The notes under the pieces are model-generated. The model saw only the letters and a list, made by a program, of their open reading frames with translations. It was not told the DNA's origin and searched no databases. The translations under genes and the position numbers were made by a program. A DNA stretch of 64,000 nucleotides from Phytophthora colocasiae (Eukaryota; Oomycota; Peronosporomycetes; Peronosporales; Peronosporaceae), in NCBI GenBank assembly GCA_018806915.1, contig JAGKQI010000052.1, positions 1,178,001 through 1,242,000 on the forward strand. The letters are read 5' to 3'. How positions within the stretch are numbered: the first letter of the stretch is position 1; each line of letters begins with the position of its first letter. Below are positions 52,565 through 62,907 of the stretch, one piece after another.

Positions 52565-54242
52565 GCGAAGTCGGTGAAACTTTAGTCGCGGAGCAGGGGG
52601 CGTATAGTGAACCCTAGTTATACGACTACTGAAAAAGGGTTTTCAGAGCCGTACAACAGTAGGTTGGCGTGTGGTACCTTGCGGTATCCTCGTGGGTTCG
52701 TTGTCTTCAGAAATATGACCCTCGCCGGAGTCTGAGAATGTGTTGTGAAGAGAAGTTGGGGTTTCCCTTGGAGTCTGGTGTCGGTATTCAGGAAATCCTT
52801 CCAGGAGCGTTCGGGAGTCGGAATCTCTGGGAACCAAGATGGTTTCCAGAAAGTCGGCGGTCGAAAGGGGATTAATATATCAGAGAAAGTCTGAAATCGG
52901 TGTCTGAATATCACAAATCCAGAACCGAGATACCTGACTTTCAGAGATAAACAACCAATACACAGAGTTCGAAAATATACAAATATATACAGCCGTTCTT
53001 ATTCTTTCTAGGCCCTTGAACGGTGGGCTAACACTCCAGGTCAACTAGGGACTTGCTACCAGACACCTGGTCTGTCTGGTATCCCTTTACGTTCGCGCAC
53101 CACCCTCTTATATAGAGGGAAAATATAAACCAATACAATCGGCTATATATAACAGTCTACCTTGCACTCTGAAAACGACTGTCTAGTTTCCAGAGCCTGT
53201 CCAAATGATCAATATGAAATGGGCTACCGCTAGAGACAAAACAAACGACCCAACTAGGATATGGAATAGGCGGGTCCTTTCAGGTCTCTACGTTACCTGA
53301 TCTCCACCTAAGGGGATTGAATTTGGTGGAGATCACACGACGTACGTGATGACGCAGTGGCTTAAATACTTCCTCAAGCGGACTTGTGCAGTAGCAAGCA
53401 AATTGAACTCTGTTTATCGTTTATCTTCCTCATAACTATCATATATCTCTGGTAACTCTCTTCTTCTTGTCGTCTTTTGCGTCCTTTATGCAGTCAGTCT
53501 TCATATCTCAGGTACTCTTGGCCTTTGTATACATCTGGTACTTTGACTTGGTCTCAGTATACAGTCTGTGCAGCCGATCTCGATGGGTTGACAGGTAGAG
53601 ACGTCATTACGGGGGATGTGCAGGTCAGTAATCACTTGAATGCGTGACTTGAACTTGGGTTCACTTGGTTTCAGTATGGTCTTGGATCTTCGGTGGTTTC
53701 AGAGTCTGGTATCCTGGTTTTAAGAGTCTGATATCACTTGGTTTTCAGAGTCTTAGTCACTCAGAGTTAGAGATACCAGAGTCTTGAGTACGAAACCAGA
53801 GTACGGAGCACCAATGCTACAACGTACATGAAGATCTTGAGGGTTGCGCGGGTGCGCGGCGTCCGGCGCGCGATACTTGGTCTCTGCGGGTAAATATGTG
53901 AATCCTTGAACCATCCATCGTCGCGCTGGACGGTAACGGGATGAGGTCTCTCAGAGATACGTTCTTCTGAGAGACTTTCCGCCAGAACTTAGGCACTCAA
54001 CGTCGGGGAAAGTCCGGTGACCAGACAGAGTGTAGTTGACCTTCAGAGTTGTGCACACTCTGAAGTACACTTCTGGTCTTTTGGGCCCCTTTACAGTCAG
54101 GCGAAGGTTTATCCACAATCTTCCACAGATGTCGCACGGGTGCGGCCGCGTCCCAAAGTCCATTTCGCTTATAACCCATAGTATAACCAATCACATCGTA
54201 ACGTAATATCCACCTGTCGCTCGAAAATCGGAATTAACATCA
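52565..54242. mobile_element. 1.7-kb LTR-like insertion in Gypsy RNase H
   Basis: The Gypsy RNase H reading frame stops matching after RKMKLS (52564) and resumes at SKPAELNYPTQQQE (54243). TGTC stands on both sides (52561-52564, 54243-54246) and may be a short target duplication. The insert codes for nothing recognisable. Its left end has a purine tract (GCGGAGCAGGGGG, 52588-52600) followed by TGAACCC, and its right end is CATCA, so it reads like the PPT plus long 3' LTR (about 1.63 kb, 52608-54242) of another LTR element. Confidence 0.65.
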
Positions 54243-55660
54243 TGTCAAAACCAGCTGAGTTAAACTATCCAACGCAGCAGCAAGAAATTCTAGCTATTGT
54301 GCACGCGCTGGCAGCTTTCAGGATATACTGCTTGGGTACACCACCCATCATCGAAACGGACCACAAGAGTCTGGAACGCCAAAGATAGCTAATCGTCGAC
54401 TAACGTTCACGACTTGAATGTGACCAGCTTCGATGACACTTCATTCCGACTTGAGATAAGTGTGATCACAACGGACAGCGAGCTGATAGAGTCGATTAAA
54501 ACCGCGTATACCAAAGATCGAGAAGCTCAAGCCATATTCGGTGCTATCGAAAGGAGAAGTGAAAGTACGAGCAAGCGTGTCAACCGTCAACACCGGAAGA
54601 GATATCGGTGTTATCACGAAGATCGTGGATTGCTCTTGCATCAGACAACGAGCGATGATACACCTCGTGTAGTCGTACCAAACTCGGTGAAGGTTCGTCA
54701 ACAGATTATTCATGAGTGTCATGACTCCAAGTATGGAGGACATCCAGGTGCTGAGCGAACATATCTCACACTGTCACGTCAGTGGTATTGGACCAAGATG
54801 ATCAAGTCCATCCAGAAGTATATCGCTGACTATGAACCGTGTCGAAGAAATATACCTCGGTTGACCAAGCCACCTGGACTGCTGGAACCGCTTAGTATTC
54901 CTGAGAAGAGATGGCGATCAATCTCCATGGATTTCATAACAGACCTTCCTCGTACAGCACAGAAAGTGGATTCAATTTGGGTAGTCGAGGATCGCTTGAC
55001 AAAGAGATGTCATTTCGTGCCGACAACCAAAAAGGGTAACCGCTGAATGTGTTGCTCGTTTGTTCATTGATAACATCTGGAGCTTCACGGAATGCCTGCA
55101 AGCATTATCTCAGATCGTGATCGGAAGTTTGTGTCTTCTTTCTGGCAATACGTCTTCAAGTCGGTTGGAACGAGCCTGAAGATGACAGTTGCTCATCGAG
55201 CACAAGGTGATGGCCAACCCGAACGGATGAACCGGACCTTGGAGGAGTATCTGCGTTGCTTCGTGGGACCACTACAAGATGATTGGGACGTGCACCTCGC
55301 AAATGCCGAGTTTGCGGTAAACTCGACCGTGAACTCCAGCACAAAGATGGCACCTTTTGGAGCAGACCTCGGTTATATTCCGCTCAATCCATTGCATCTA
55401 TCCGTGATCCAACTACGGAATACCCCAGAAAGCCGATGTGGTGTCAACTTCCATGAACGCCAAGCAGCAATCTTGCAGCATTACCGAGAAACACTAGCTC
55501 AAGCGCAAGAGCGAGTGTGTGACGTGTATGATTACAACAGAGTGGAACAAGTCTCCAAAGTTGGTGATCTGGTTTATCTCAGCACGCAGAATCTTGACCC
55601 GAAGCATACTGGTTTTTAAAAACTCGTCCAACTTAGGACCAAAGTGGATTGGACCCTACG
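54243..55660 (+). pseudogene. Gypsy RNase H end and integrase
   Basis: RNase H finishes with SKPAELNYPTQQQEILAIVH and TPPIIETDHKSLE. Integrase follows in frames 54414-55046 and 55092-55619: the zinc site (HECHDSKYGGHPGAERTYL, CRRN region), the core (WRSISMDFITDLPRTAQKVD; SIISDRDRKFVSSFWQYVFK; HRAQGDGQPERMNRTLEEYL) and the C-terminal GPKWIGPYE near 55636-55662 in another frame. Frames break near 54390, 55044-55090 and 55617. No sense-strand chromodomain follows the integrase. Confidence 0.85.
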
Positions 55661-55869
55661 AGGAGTCGAAGGAGATCAAAGCGAAGGAGAACGAAGAAGT
55701 CGTAAGGGGGGCTCGAAGGCCTAAATACATTCCCGTATTACATCCCCTTCGCTTGCTCCAGTAGCAGCTTGAAGCGCTTCTCTCGCTTACGATTCGTTTT
55801 CGACTTGCGCTTTCCATGACGACATTGGTATCCGGGCTGGAGCTCCACACAGCTGACCCACTTGACGTA

Positions 55870-57147
55870 CTAAACCCATGTCTGGCGACCAAGACGAATA
55901 ATTACCATCGGAGGATACTTAGCTTCGTCGTACCCATCCATCACAAGAGAGCGCGTATTCGGACCAAACGTAAGCACGACAAAACAGTGTCCAAGATCAT
56001 CTTCACCAGCGCTCGCAAGGTATACACCCGGAGGAAGACCTTGACAGAAATTTTGAAAAGTGGCAATGTTGGCAGCCGAACTCGAAAGAATGTTCTTCTG
56101 GAGTTCTTCATGGTTGAGTGGAATACTTTCGCGCTAAAGAAGCTTAAAACACTCGACAGCATCTTCACGAGATGCTCCATACTGGATAAAACTTGGTCTC
56201 GTGACTTCGAAGGCGTCCCACATCTCCATCGTAACCAACTTTGGCTCTTTCAGATAGTATGGCGCCATACGAAGATCATCCATGAAGCACGTGCTAGCAG
56301 CTGAAGCCAAGTCGAGCTTCTTGGTCTTCTTGCTCCTCTTAGCAGAAAAAGCCGTTCTACCACCTGAAGATTGCTGTTCGTCAATGTGCTGTATCATTTC
56401 GCGAACCCAAGGCGTGTCTAGCTTTTCCATCCATTCCCACGAGATTTGGAGCGGAGTACATTTTCCACTCCACGAGATAGCAACGATGCGGAACCTCTCC
56501 GTGGACATCCAACAGCCGCACTACCTCGCACAGTTTGCTGTAGTCCCACTCAGCCTCAGGGTCGTTAAAATTCTCTCAACCGTTCCATGGGTGAACAGCG
56601 GGAGCGGGTGGTAGCGGCGGATGCCAAGCTGCCGTCTCATCGCCACGGCGAAGGCGTGACAGCCTGGGCCTTTCTTCATCGTCGTCGCTATCAAAAAGCC
56701 AAGCATCAGGAGCCTTTTCTTCTTCATCATCAATGGCGTCAGCTTTATCGCTGTCGTAATCTGAGCCCTCGACGAGGAGCTCAAAAAACGCTTCTGAAGG
56801 CAAGTTGGAGTCGCCGGAATAGCGGCAGAGTCGGAGGATTCAGACATGGCCACAGAGCCAGGCGAAGACGCCTTTACTTCCAGAGCAGGGCGACCAGCAA
56901 ATACGAGGGACTCCCACAGGGCCTCCTCATCAGAATCGAGCTCCACAGGGGCCTCAGTATGCGCAGCGGAAAGCGAGAGAGAACTACCTGCGGCGGGCGA
57001 ACCAGTGGACGATCCAGAGAGCGACGGGTCGTGAGACAGCGCCTCCAGCGACGGGGTAGGCACAGCGGGCACGGCAGGCTGAGCAGCTAGAGCAGCAGCA
57101 GGAGCAGCGACAGAGCGGGATGCCATCACCGGCGAAGACCTATCCAA
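55870..57147 (-). pseudogene. Antisense ORF in Gypsy: chromo-like, Cys-peptidase-like protein
   Basis: The minus strand between integrase and the 3' LTR has strong coding character in several frames. From 57147: an Ala/Pro/Ser-rich N-terminus (MDRSSPVMASRSVAAPAAAL), an acidic stretch (DYDSDKADAIDDEEEKAPDA), a chromodomain-like segment in two frames (YSKLCEVVRLLDVHG, RCYLVEWK, then ISWEWMEKLDTPWV), a linker, and a C-terminal part with EDAVECFKLL (Cys), PPGVYLASAGEDDLGHCFVVL (Gly-His) and LVMDGYDE, ending at a stop at 55870-55872. Frameshifts near 56800, 56580 and 56460 and a TAG near 56134 inactivate it. The order matches the intact antisense ORF of Copia-1 (33137-31554), but no RanBP2 finger is seen. 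Confidence 0.65.
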
Positions 57148-57291
57148 GTCCCCAACAGCCAGGCCGGAGCGAAGAGGTAGGGGGTCGGACGAATCTCCGA
57201 CGGCAAAGGCAGCGCAACTGTCGATCCGACTCCGCGCGCTTCTTTTTCAGGAATGGCTGCTGGAGAGACGCGCATCTAAAGGGAGGGTGAG

Positions 57292-57475
57292 TGTATCAGA
57301 TTAGATAGTCAATAGGAATAGGAATCAGGTAGTACCTTTAATTAGTAAATCCAGTGCAGACGTAGGGAGGCTGTGGAGCCCAGCAGCTCCATCCTCTCCG
57401 AACTGCAGGGAGGGCAGCACTTTGTATTCTGCGCCCGACTCCAAAACCCTCCCTCCTTGAGTTAATTTTGAATCA
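57292..57475 (+). repeat. Gypsy 3' LTR
   Basis: A 184-bp LTR, TGTATCAGATTAG...TTGAATCA, preceded by a polypurine tract and followed by TGTAG (57476-57480). It has an extra short block (GAGCCCAGCAG-like) relative to the 5' LTR. Confidence 0.88.
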
Positions 57476-57480
57476 TGTAG

Positions 57481-58148
57481 ACTTTTGACTGCTCTCGTTG
57501 TATGCATACGTCTAGTTTTACTTTCGGTTTATTATTATTATTGAATTCCAAACAATTCTGAGGTTTGGTAACTTTTGTCGTAGCAGTAGCGGGTTGAGTG
57601 AGTGTTCGCAACCTCGAGGAAGATATCTGCACCACTGTAAGGAGGAGCTCACAAACACTTTAAACTCCTCGCTGGCCCCACTCTTCCTAATAGATTTTGA
57701 TGCGGTCGAACTTCAGCAATATGTTCAAACTCATTGCGGGTTTTCGTCGCACAAGGCATATCGTTCTTTCGCACCGGCACACCTCGTCTCCGACAAGTAG
57801 CGAGATGTCATGCACCACACTGATGTCCATCTCTTGGTATTCTGAAGGTATCTGAATATCCTGTCGGGTTCGTGCTCAAAGTGTAGACTACCGTAAATTA
57901 CAACCAATACTTGTAAAAATCGACCAACCGCCGGAAATCGGCAAGGCATCACGAGTGTTCAGTTGATCTACGTTAAATCCTAGTGCACGCACTACACTTC
58001 CTGCGCCTGTATTTCAGCTCAGGATCGCAATTACGCTCTCCTTCAAAGGTTCTAGCACCTGTCGGTTGGCCTTCGGCTTCATCGCACTTTCCAACTTTTC
58101 TCGATCCCCGCGCACCACAACCAGCCACCCTCTGGGACACCAAGCACA
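57481..58148. other. Upstream flank of PDR fragment, no supported gene
   Basis: ORFs at 57594-57800 (plus) and 57731-57952 (minus) have no recognisable domain. This should include the former promoter of the PDR fragment starting at 58149. Confidence 0.4.
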
Positions 58149-58742
58149 ATGCCGAAAGAAGGAGACACGAAAGGACTCTTACGTCCTGAAACTGGACGAA
58201 GTACTGATACTACGGAATACGTTCCTGGTGTGTCTTGCGCGCTCAACTTCCGCAGTCTGCAGAACCCCTACTCGAACCGCGGCGGCGACACGATGGCTAG
58301 TCGTTACAGTACCCTGTGAGCCGACAACCTCGACACGATGCTGAACGGCGGCCTCGAGAAGTTCTACAAAAAGTACAACCACCTCTCGCGCAAGATTAAC
58401 CTTCAGCTGCCGACACCTGAGGTGCGCTTCGAGAACCTGTCGTTCTCGGTGCAGGTACCCGCGGCGGTCGGCGGTCATGGTACGGTTGGCTCGCACTTGG
58501 CACAGATCTTCTCCCCCTGGGAGAAAGTGCCAATGAAGACCAAACATGCGCTGAACCCGATGACGGGTATCATCAAGCCGGGCTCCATGACGCTGATCTT
58601 GGCTAACCCCGGTGCCGGCAAGTCGACGTTCCTCAAGGCTCTGGCTGGCAAGTTGCAGGACAACTCCAAGACGGAGATTGGTGGAGAGATCCCTTACTCC
58701 GGTCTTCGCGGGGATGAAATCGATCTCATCAAACTCGTTGGC
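58149..58742 (+). pseudogene. PDR/ABCG transporter N-terminal fragment
   Basis: From the ATG at 58149 (MPKEGDTKGLLRPE) the plus strand encodes LNFRSLQNPYSN, a stop (TGA at 58317-58319) where ARG or another codon stands in the intact paralogues, then MLNGGLEKFYKKYNHLSRKI, the linker and the NBD1 Walker A (LANPGAGKSTFLKALAGKL), up to GLRGDEIDLIKLVG. Homology ends abruptly at about 58742. The rest of the gene is missing. The sequence is closest to the transporter at 36804 (SPWEKVPMKTKHAL, LQDNSKTEIGGEI). It is a truncated copy in the PDR cluster. Confidence 0.9.
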
Positions 58743-58879
58743 GATGTAAGAGGGAAGAAGCGTATACTGGTCAGTGCCACTGTCGAAAAATTTAAGATGT
58801 AGACGTCGAAGCACATGCACACCGTTCATATATGAAGCTGTAACTCTAGCCATCTTCAGCTTTTGCTAAATAACAACAG

Positions 58880-59846
58880 GGCGCAATGCCCTACCCGTTG
58901 CTACTAGCATCTCGCGCACCATGGGGTTCAATGCGATCTGTTTCCCAGTTGCTTCACGGCGTGACGGCTTGGTGGTCTCCGACAGCGCACAGGAATGCCG
59001 GATTAACTTCGTGGGCGGACGGAAAGTCTGCGAAAGGCGAACTGCATCACAAAAGCGCAACCGCGGCTGCTGACCTTTCTGCAATGAATGAGAGCGCAAC
59101 CAAGTGGCTACAGGAGATAGGAAAGGATAAGTGGGTTACAGTCCGTGTACCCGGTTCAACACACTGACTTCGAATAACGTGGAATCAGTCAACGGCGCAC
59201 TGAAGGGTATTCGCAGTCTTCCGGACTGTCTTATGGAGATTAAACGTTATGTGGCAAGAAAGTGGATGGAGAATACGAAAAAGGCGGATACCTGGGGTGA
59301 GTTGGCACGTTACGCGTCGCGCGGGGCAGACAAGATGCTTGAAGGCACCGTCAGCGGTTCCATCGAAGCAAACTCCTCCACAAGCTATGTTGTGGAAATC
59401 AAACATGGAGTTGGAAGTATCCCTCTCAAGTTTGCACTTTAACTATGTGACGGCGTGGTAAAATGCTTGTGTGGGTGCTTCTCTGAGGACGCCGGTGCTT
59501 CTTGTGTTCACGCTCAGATTGCACTCAAGCACGCCGGTAGACTGAAGGAGATGACGAGATCTATCACGGTTCCTGGAAAACGCCAGTCTTCCGAGAAGCC
59601 TACGCGGAGCGAGCGCGCACTACCATCCTGCCCCTGGTGCTCAAGGATGCGCTTACTCGCGGTGATGCAGGGCCCCCGAAATCCAAAAAAACGTGGTCGC
59701 CCAAAGAAGAAGCGCATTCCGTCACAGCAGACAACAGAATCTCTGAGAAAACAAATTCGGCAGTACGGAATAGGCAAGCAAGTTCTCCACAAACGGAAGA
59801 GCAGCAGCAGTCAGCCGTCCTAAACGCCCTTGCTGACAAGCATTAA
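58880..59846 (+). pseudogene. MULE transposase C-terminal remnant with SWIM finger
   Basis: Frames 58886-59167, 59131-59442 and 59455-59846 together resemble the end of a Mutator-like transposase: WLQEIGKDKWV, then LTSNNVESVNGALKGIRSLP (the conserved TSNxxESxN block), a helix-rich stretch, and a SWIM-type zinc finger CLCGCFSEDAGASCVHAQIAL (CxC...CxH). The C-terminus is basic (KKRGRPKKKR, an AT-hook-like motif). The DDE catalytic core is missing and frames break near 59140 and 59442. A TAAC-rich flank gives no clear terminal inverted repeat. It directly follows the cut end of the PDR fragment. Confidence 0.75.
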
Positions 59847-59953
59847 ATGCATGTAGAGATTTTTCTCCCAAATTGGGTAAAAGAAATACACAAAACTGCT
59901 TGGTATATTATTTTTATTTTTCGAATATAGTGGTTTATATTTTTTATTGTCCC

Positions 59954-60190
59954 AATTCAAATTGATAATGTGTTTGATCCTCTGCTGTGCTGAAGTCGAT
60001 ATCACCCCCCCACTCGTATAGTTTGTTACGACAATCCCCAATTGCTTTGGCTCGAATATGTGAATCACAACACGAATGTCCGCGTGATTCACATATTCGA
60101 GCCAAACCAATTGGGGATTGTGGTGGCCAATCTGCACTAGTGGGGGGGGATATCGACTTCAGCACAGCAGATGACTTATCAATTTGAATT
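59954..60190. mobile_element. Fold-back MITE-like inverted repeat
   Basis: Left arm 59954-60068 and right arm 60084-60190 pair with few mismatches around a 15-base loop. The outer ends are AATTCAAATTGATA and TATCAATTTGAATT. Inner arm parts read GTGCTGAAGTCGATATC, CAATCCCCAATTG and GGCTCGAATATGTGAATCAC. No coding capacity beyond mirrored short frames. The family could be a MITE or fold-back transposon. Confidence 0.8.
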
Positions 60191-60414
60191 TGAATCGTGA
60201 AATGCCATATCGCAACGGTTCCGACCCTCCGACATTTCCGACAAGCAGGAAAAACCTCGCCAATAGGAAGGTTTTTTCGTGTCTGAGTTTTCTCCCCACT
60301 CTCAAACAGCGACGGAACGAGACACGGGTGGTGCTGGCAAGCTTCCTGTGCGGATGCCCAGACGATCTGAACGACGGCGTGCCGGGCGACGAGAAGGCGT
60401 CGCGCCTCTGGAGG

Positions 60415-60530
60415 ATGCTGAGCTGCTGGAAGATGCTGAGCTGCTGAAGGATGCTGTGCTGGAGGAGGACGCCGTGCTGGAGGAGGACGCCGTGCTGCAG
60501 AAGGACGCCGTGCTGCAGGAGGACGCCGTG
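60415..60530. repeat. 18-bp minisatellite (about 7 units)
   Basis: Units of the type GACGCCGTGCTGGAGGAG. In the plus-strand frame 60279-60551 they give a six-residue repeat EDAVLE/EDAELL. The frame is otherwise without recognisable domains; it may be chance coding capacity. Confidence 0.75.
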
Positions 60531-60623
60531 CGGTTGGCGATCACCGTGTGAGGATGTCGTGTGGATGGAGGACGTCGTGAGGCTTGAAGGTGCAGACGCA
60601 AGCCACTCAAGACCGCTGGCACT

Positions 60624-60675
60624 GCAGGTGCAGAGCTCTGATGGTAAAGAGCTGGGGGTTCGAGTCCCTACCTGC
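60624..60675 (+). other. tRNA-like sequence without anticodon arm
   Basis: GCAGGTG at the 5' end can pair with TACCTGC at the 3' end (7 bp, one GU). GCTC-TGATGGTAAA-GAGC resembles a D-arm with the A-box, and GGGTTCGAGTCCC is a T-arm with the B-box. With 52 nt in all there is no room for an anticodon arm, so this is a tRNA relic or tRNA-derived repeat. Confidence 0.35.
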
Positions 60676-60694
60676 TTATTATCGTATTGAGTCA

Positions 60695-62907
60695 TTAAGC
60701 TGCTAACTCTTGTCCTACTACTTGTAGAACATCTTGTGAAGCAGCCGGCGCTGGGTCGACGATCCTCTCCAGGGCGAGGTGGCTGCGATATACCATGATG
60801 CGACTGTCAAGTGCGCCAGATCGATGAAGCTTGCGCATTTCGCGCAGTACACTGCTTGCTCCTTTTGCCCGGATGTTCTGCTTCTTCAAGAACGCAAGGA
60901 CGGCTGTTTCAGCGCGTTCTCCTACTTCGAGGACACGGTCTTTGAAGTCTACCGCTTCCTCGCGCAGCTCGAATCCACCATCAAGAAAGAGTTTCATGTA
61001 CGCAACGCCCAGGCGATAGTCGGACTTCTTCTGGCGGTCGCTAGAATGTCAGACACGAGGAATCCTCGTGTACCACTCATACCACAGTGATGACAGGTTT
61101 GTAGCAGCTTTCTTTCTTTGCTTTGGGGGTGGTGCTTGCTCTGACGACCCTTGTTCTTGTCCTTGTCCATTAGTATTCTTGACAGGTAGCGCTTTCTTCA
61201 GGACGATCGCCTCCATCGCGAGCAGGCGCGCAGACATGAGCCGGTTGCTCTCAATAATCTCGCTAATGACAGCCTCATGGTGACACCCAGCGTGGCAGCA
61301 GTTGCTCTTTGCCTCCGATTTTCGTGTACTTGTTCAGGGCTCGCAGCAGCAGCAGAATCGATAGCCATTGACCAAGCCAGCATGTCGACGACCGGGATAT
61401 CAGCCACGCGCAAACATTCCTCGATACGCGCAACGAACAATGTGTCAGGCGCCTGCGCCTTAACTTGCGGGAAATACTTGATAAGGTAAGCTGTCAGCAC
61501 TCCAACGACCTTGCGACTAACGTTTAGCTTTGCGTCTGCCAGCCCGATGCAGGAACTGAACAGCAGCTCTTCCAAGCGCGCTATGCGTTCCTGTGCACCA
61601 TGATCCAGCGCTGCAACGTCCACGATAACGGGAACTTCGTCAGCGCTCCAGCCGCTCAGCACTCTGGCAACCTTTCGGTCTTCGCGCGGGGTGTTGAAGA
61701 CATAAGCGAACCCTTTGTTTGTGCGGGTCATATCCCGTGTTCCCCGGTCAAAGATCCACTGTGCAGCTAGGCGCTCGTCTCCGTTGGCGTGCTGGGCTCC
61801 TCCGCGGCGAAAGGAGTGCGAGGTCAGGTTGCTTGTTGCTCCAGCTGGTTCAGCCACCCGCTTCAAAACGCGGTTGACGTACGCTTGGACTCCGTCCTCG
61901 CCGCGACTTTGGCTGCATCTTGCGGGACTTGATGCTGGAGGCTGAGCTGGTAGGGCGGCAGTGGTGGCTTGGGACGAGCTGGGGCTAGGCGGACTTAGTG
62001 TGGGTGGCAGGGTGGCGATGCTGGGTAGCGACGTGGACGCTCCCAATTCCAGTGCAGTGTCGTTGCAATCGGCGACGCTAACCCGCAGCACCTCAAGCAG
62101 AGGTGCTCCAGCACCTAGCGAGGTTGGAGCGGTGGTGGCGAGAGAGGGAAGATGACTTAGCAGCGAGGCACACGGCGCCTCCTGCATCACCAGAGCGACG
62201 GCAAGCGTGTGCAGGGGGCAAGTGAGGAAATCGTCGCGGCCAGGTACGAGGGTGAGGCCTTGCTCTTCAGCGGGTTTTAGGCGAAGCATGCGTACGTAGA
62301 AAATGTTGTCTGCTGACATTGTGATGTGCTGCTTGCTGATGTAGCCGAGATCCGAGGAGCGCCCAAAACAGTGCCACATGGGGCACGCGAGTGCCGCATC
62401 TTCGTAGTCGGTAGCAACAGAGGCCGTGCTGTACACATAGCGAATTAGCACACTTAAATCCGCCTTCGTGCAAGGCGGAGCTTTGTTAGAAAATCCCCCA
62501 TTGTCACGTTTCAAGCAATGTTTTTCCAAAGTCTTGCCTTGCTTTAGCAGGATTAACTCGGTGGGAACCCGACGACGAGGATGCCCATCAAAAAACCAAT
62601 GCTTAACGTTCCTAAAGTATGAAATGGCTGTGTTAGACGCCAACTTACCTTTCTTACCTTCATACGTCGCCAGGTAGTAGCCAAAGCGGTCCATGATGGC
62701 CGCAAGGCTCTTGCCGGAGCTGTCACTAACTACACAGGCTTGAATTACATTCATAGACACATTTTCTGCTTTAAGCATGCGCTCGAAAGCACTGATCCCT
62801 GTAGTGCGCGCTTTTTGCGTGTTCGTAGGGATGAGTGCAGAGATACTCATACTGGTTCCTGCCTGGCGCTTCTGCTGTTTCAGAGTGTGGAGGACCACCA
62901 GCTCCAC
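60695..62907 (-). mobile_element. Crypton (tyrosine recombinase DNA transposon)
   Basis: The main frame (62907-61198) encodes a tyrosine recombinase of the Crypton type. A core-binding region comes first (AFERMLKAENVSMNVIQACV; FRNVKHWFFDGHPRRRVP), then the catalytic part with SHSFRRGGAQHANGD (HxxR), WIFDRGTRDMTRTNKGFAYV (candidate Tyr nucleophile in FAYVF) and VLSGWSADEVP. A frameshift near 61285 leads to the remaining part (HHEAVISEIIESNRLMSARL; NLSSLWYEWYTRIPRV), and a further frame ends at 60695 (MKLFLDGGFELREEAVDFKD ... LRKL-like helices). The tryptophan-rich NLSSLWYEWY segment resembles the GCR1-type DNA-binding domain found in many Cryptons. Crypton insertion uses no RNA intermediate. 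One or two frameshifts make this copy doubtful. Confidence 0.8.

Larger units (their letters stand above)
46360..52570 (+). pseudogene. Gypsy RT/RNase H, split by Copia-2
   Basis: Part one (to 46833) has QQREIVKWVEEMVSKKIICP, then KPVGWRIVHDYRYPNTNT and YYFSTMDLMSAYYQVCLRED (first catalytic Asp). A TAG at 46801-46803 stands where Phe is usual, just before EYLVLPMGV. Part two starts at 51932: removing Copia-2 and one GTATG gives LPMGV-CNAPATM, the expected RT block. It continues with the catalytic region FYDDIYIFTK (YDD) , the thumb (VPRTQEDLHSFLGLTGYVQR) and the RNase H start (FAVGGVLFQVIDGVEQPIAYS), up to the next insertion at 52565. Confidence 0.85.
43553..57475 (+). mobile_element. Gypsy LTR retrotransposon with nested insertions, 13.9 kb
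   Basis: Short LTRs (43553-43727 and 57292-57475) flanked by TGTAG duplications enclose gag, protease, RT, RNase H and integrase in Gypsy order. Three insertions split it: a 691-bp TIR element in gag (43952-44642), a complete Copia element in RT (46834-51931) and a 1.7-kb LTR-like sequence in RNase H (52565-54242). Without them the element is about 6.4 kb. An antisense ORF lies between integrase and the 3' LTR. After the 5' LTR, TGGTAGCACTTG may be the primer-binding site; AAAGGGAGGGTGAG just before the 3' LTR is the polypurine tract. Stops in RT and frame changes in gag, integrase and the antisense ORF show it is inactive. Confidence 0.95.

Noticed and set aside
59944..60187. Two similar small frames on opposite strands at the fold-back
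   Set aside because: They are the same sequence read in both arms of the inverted repeat, not genes.
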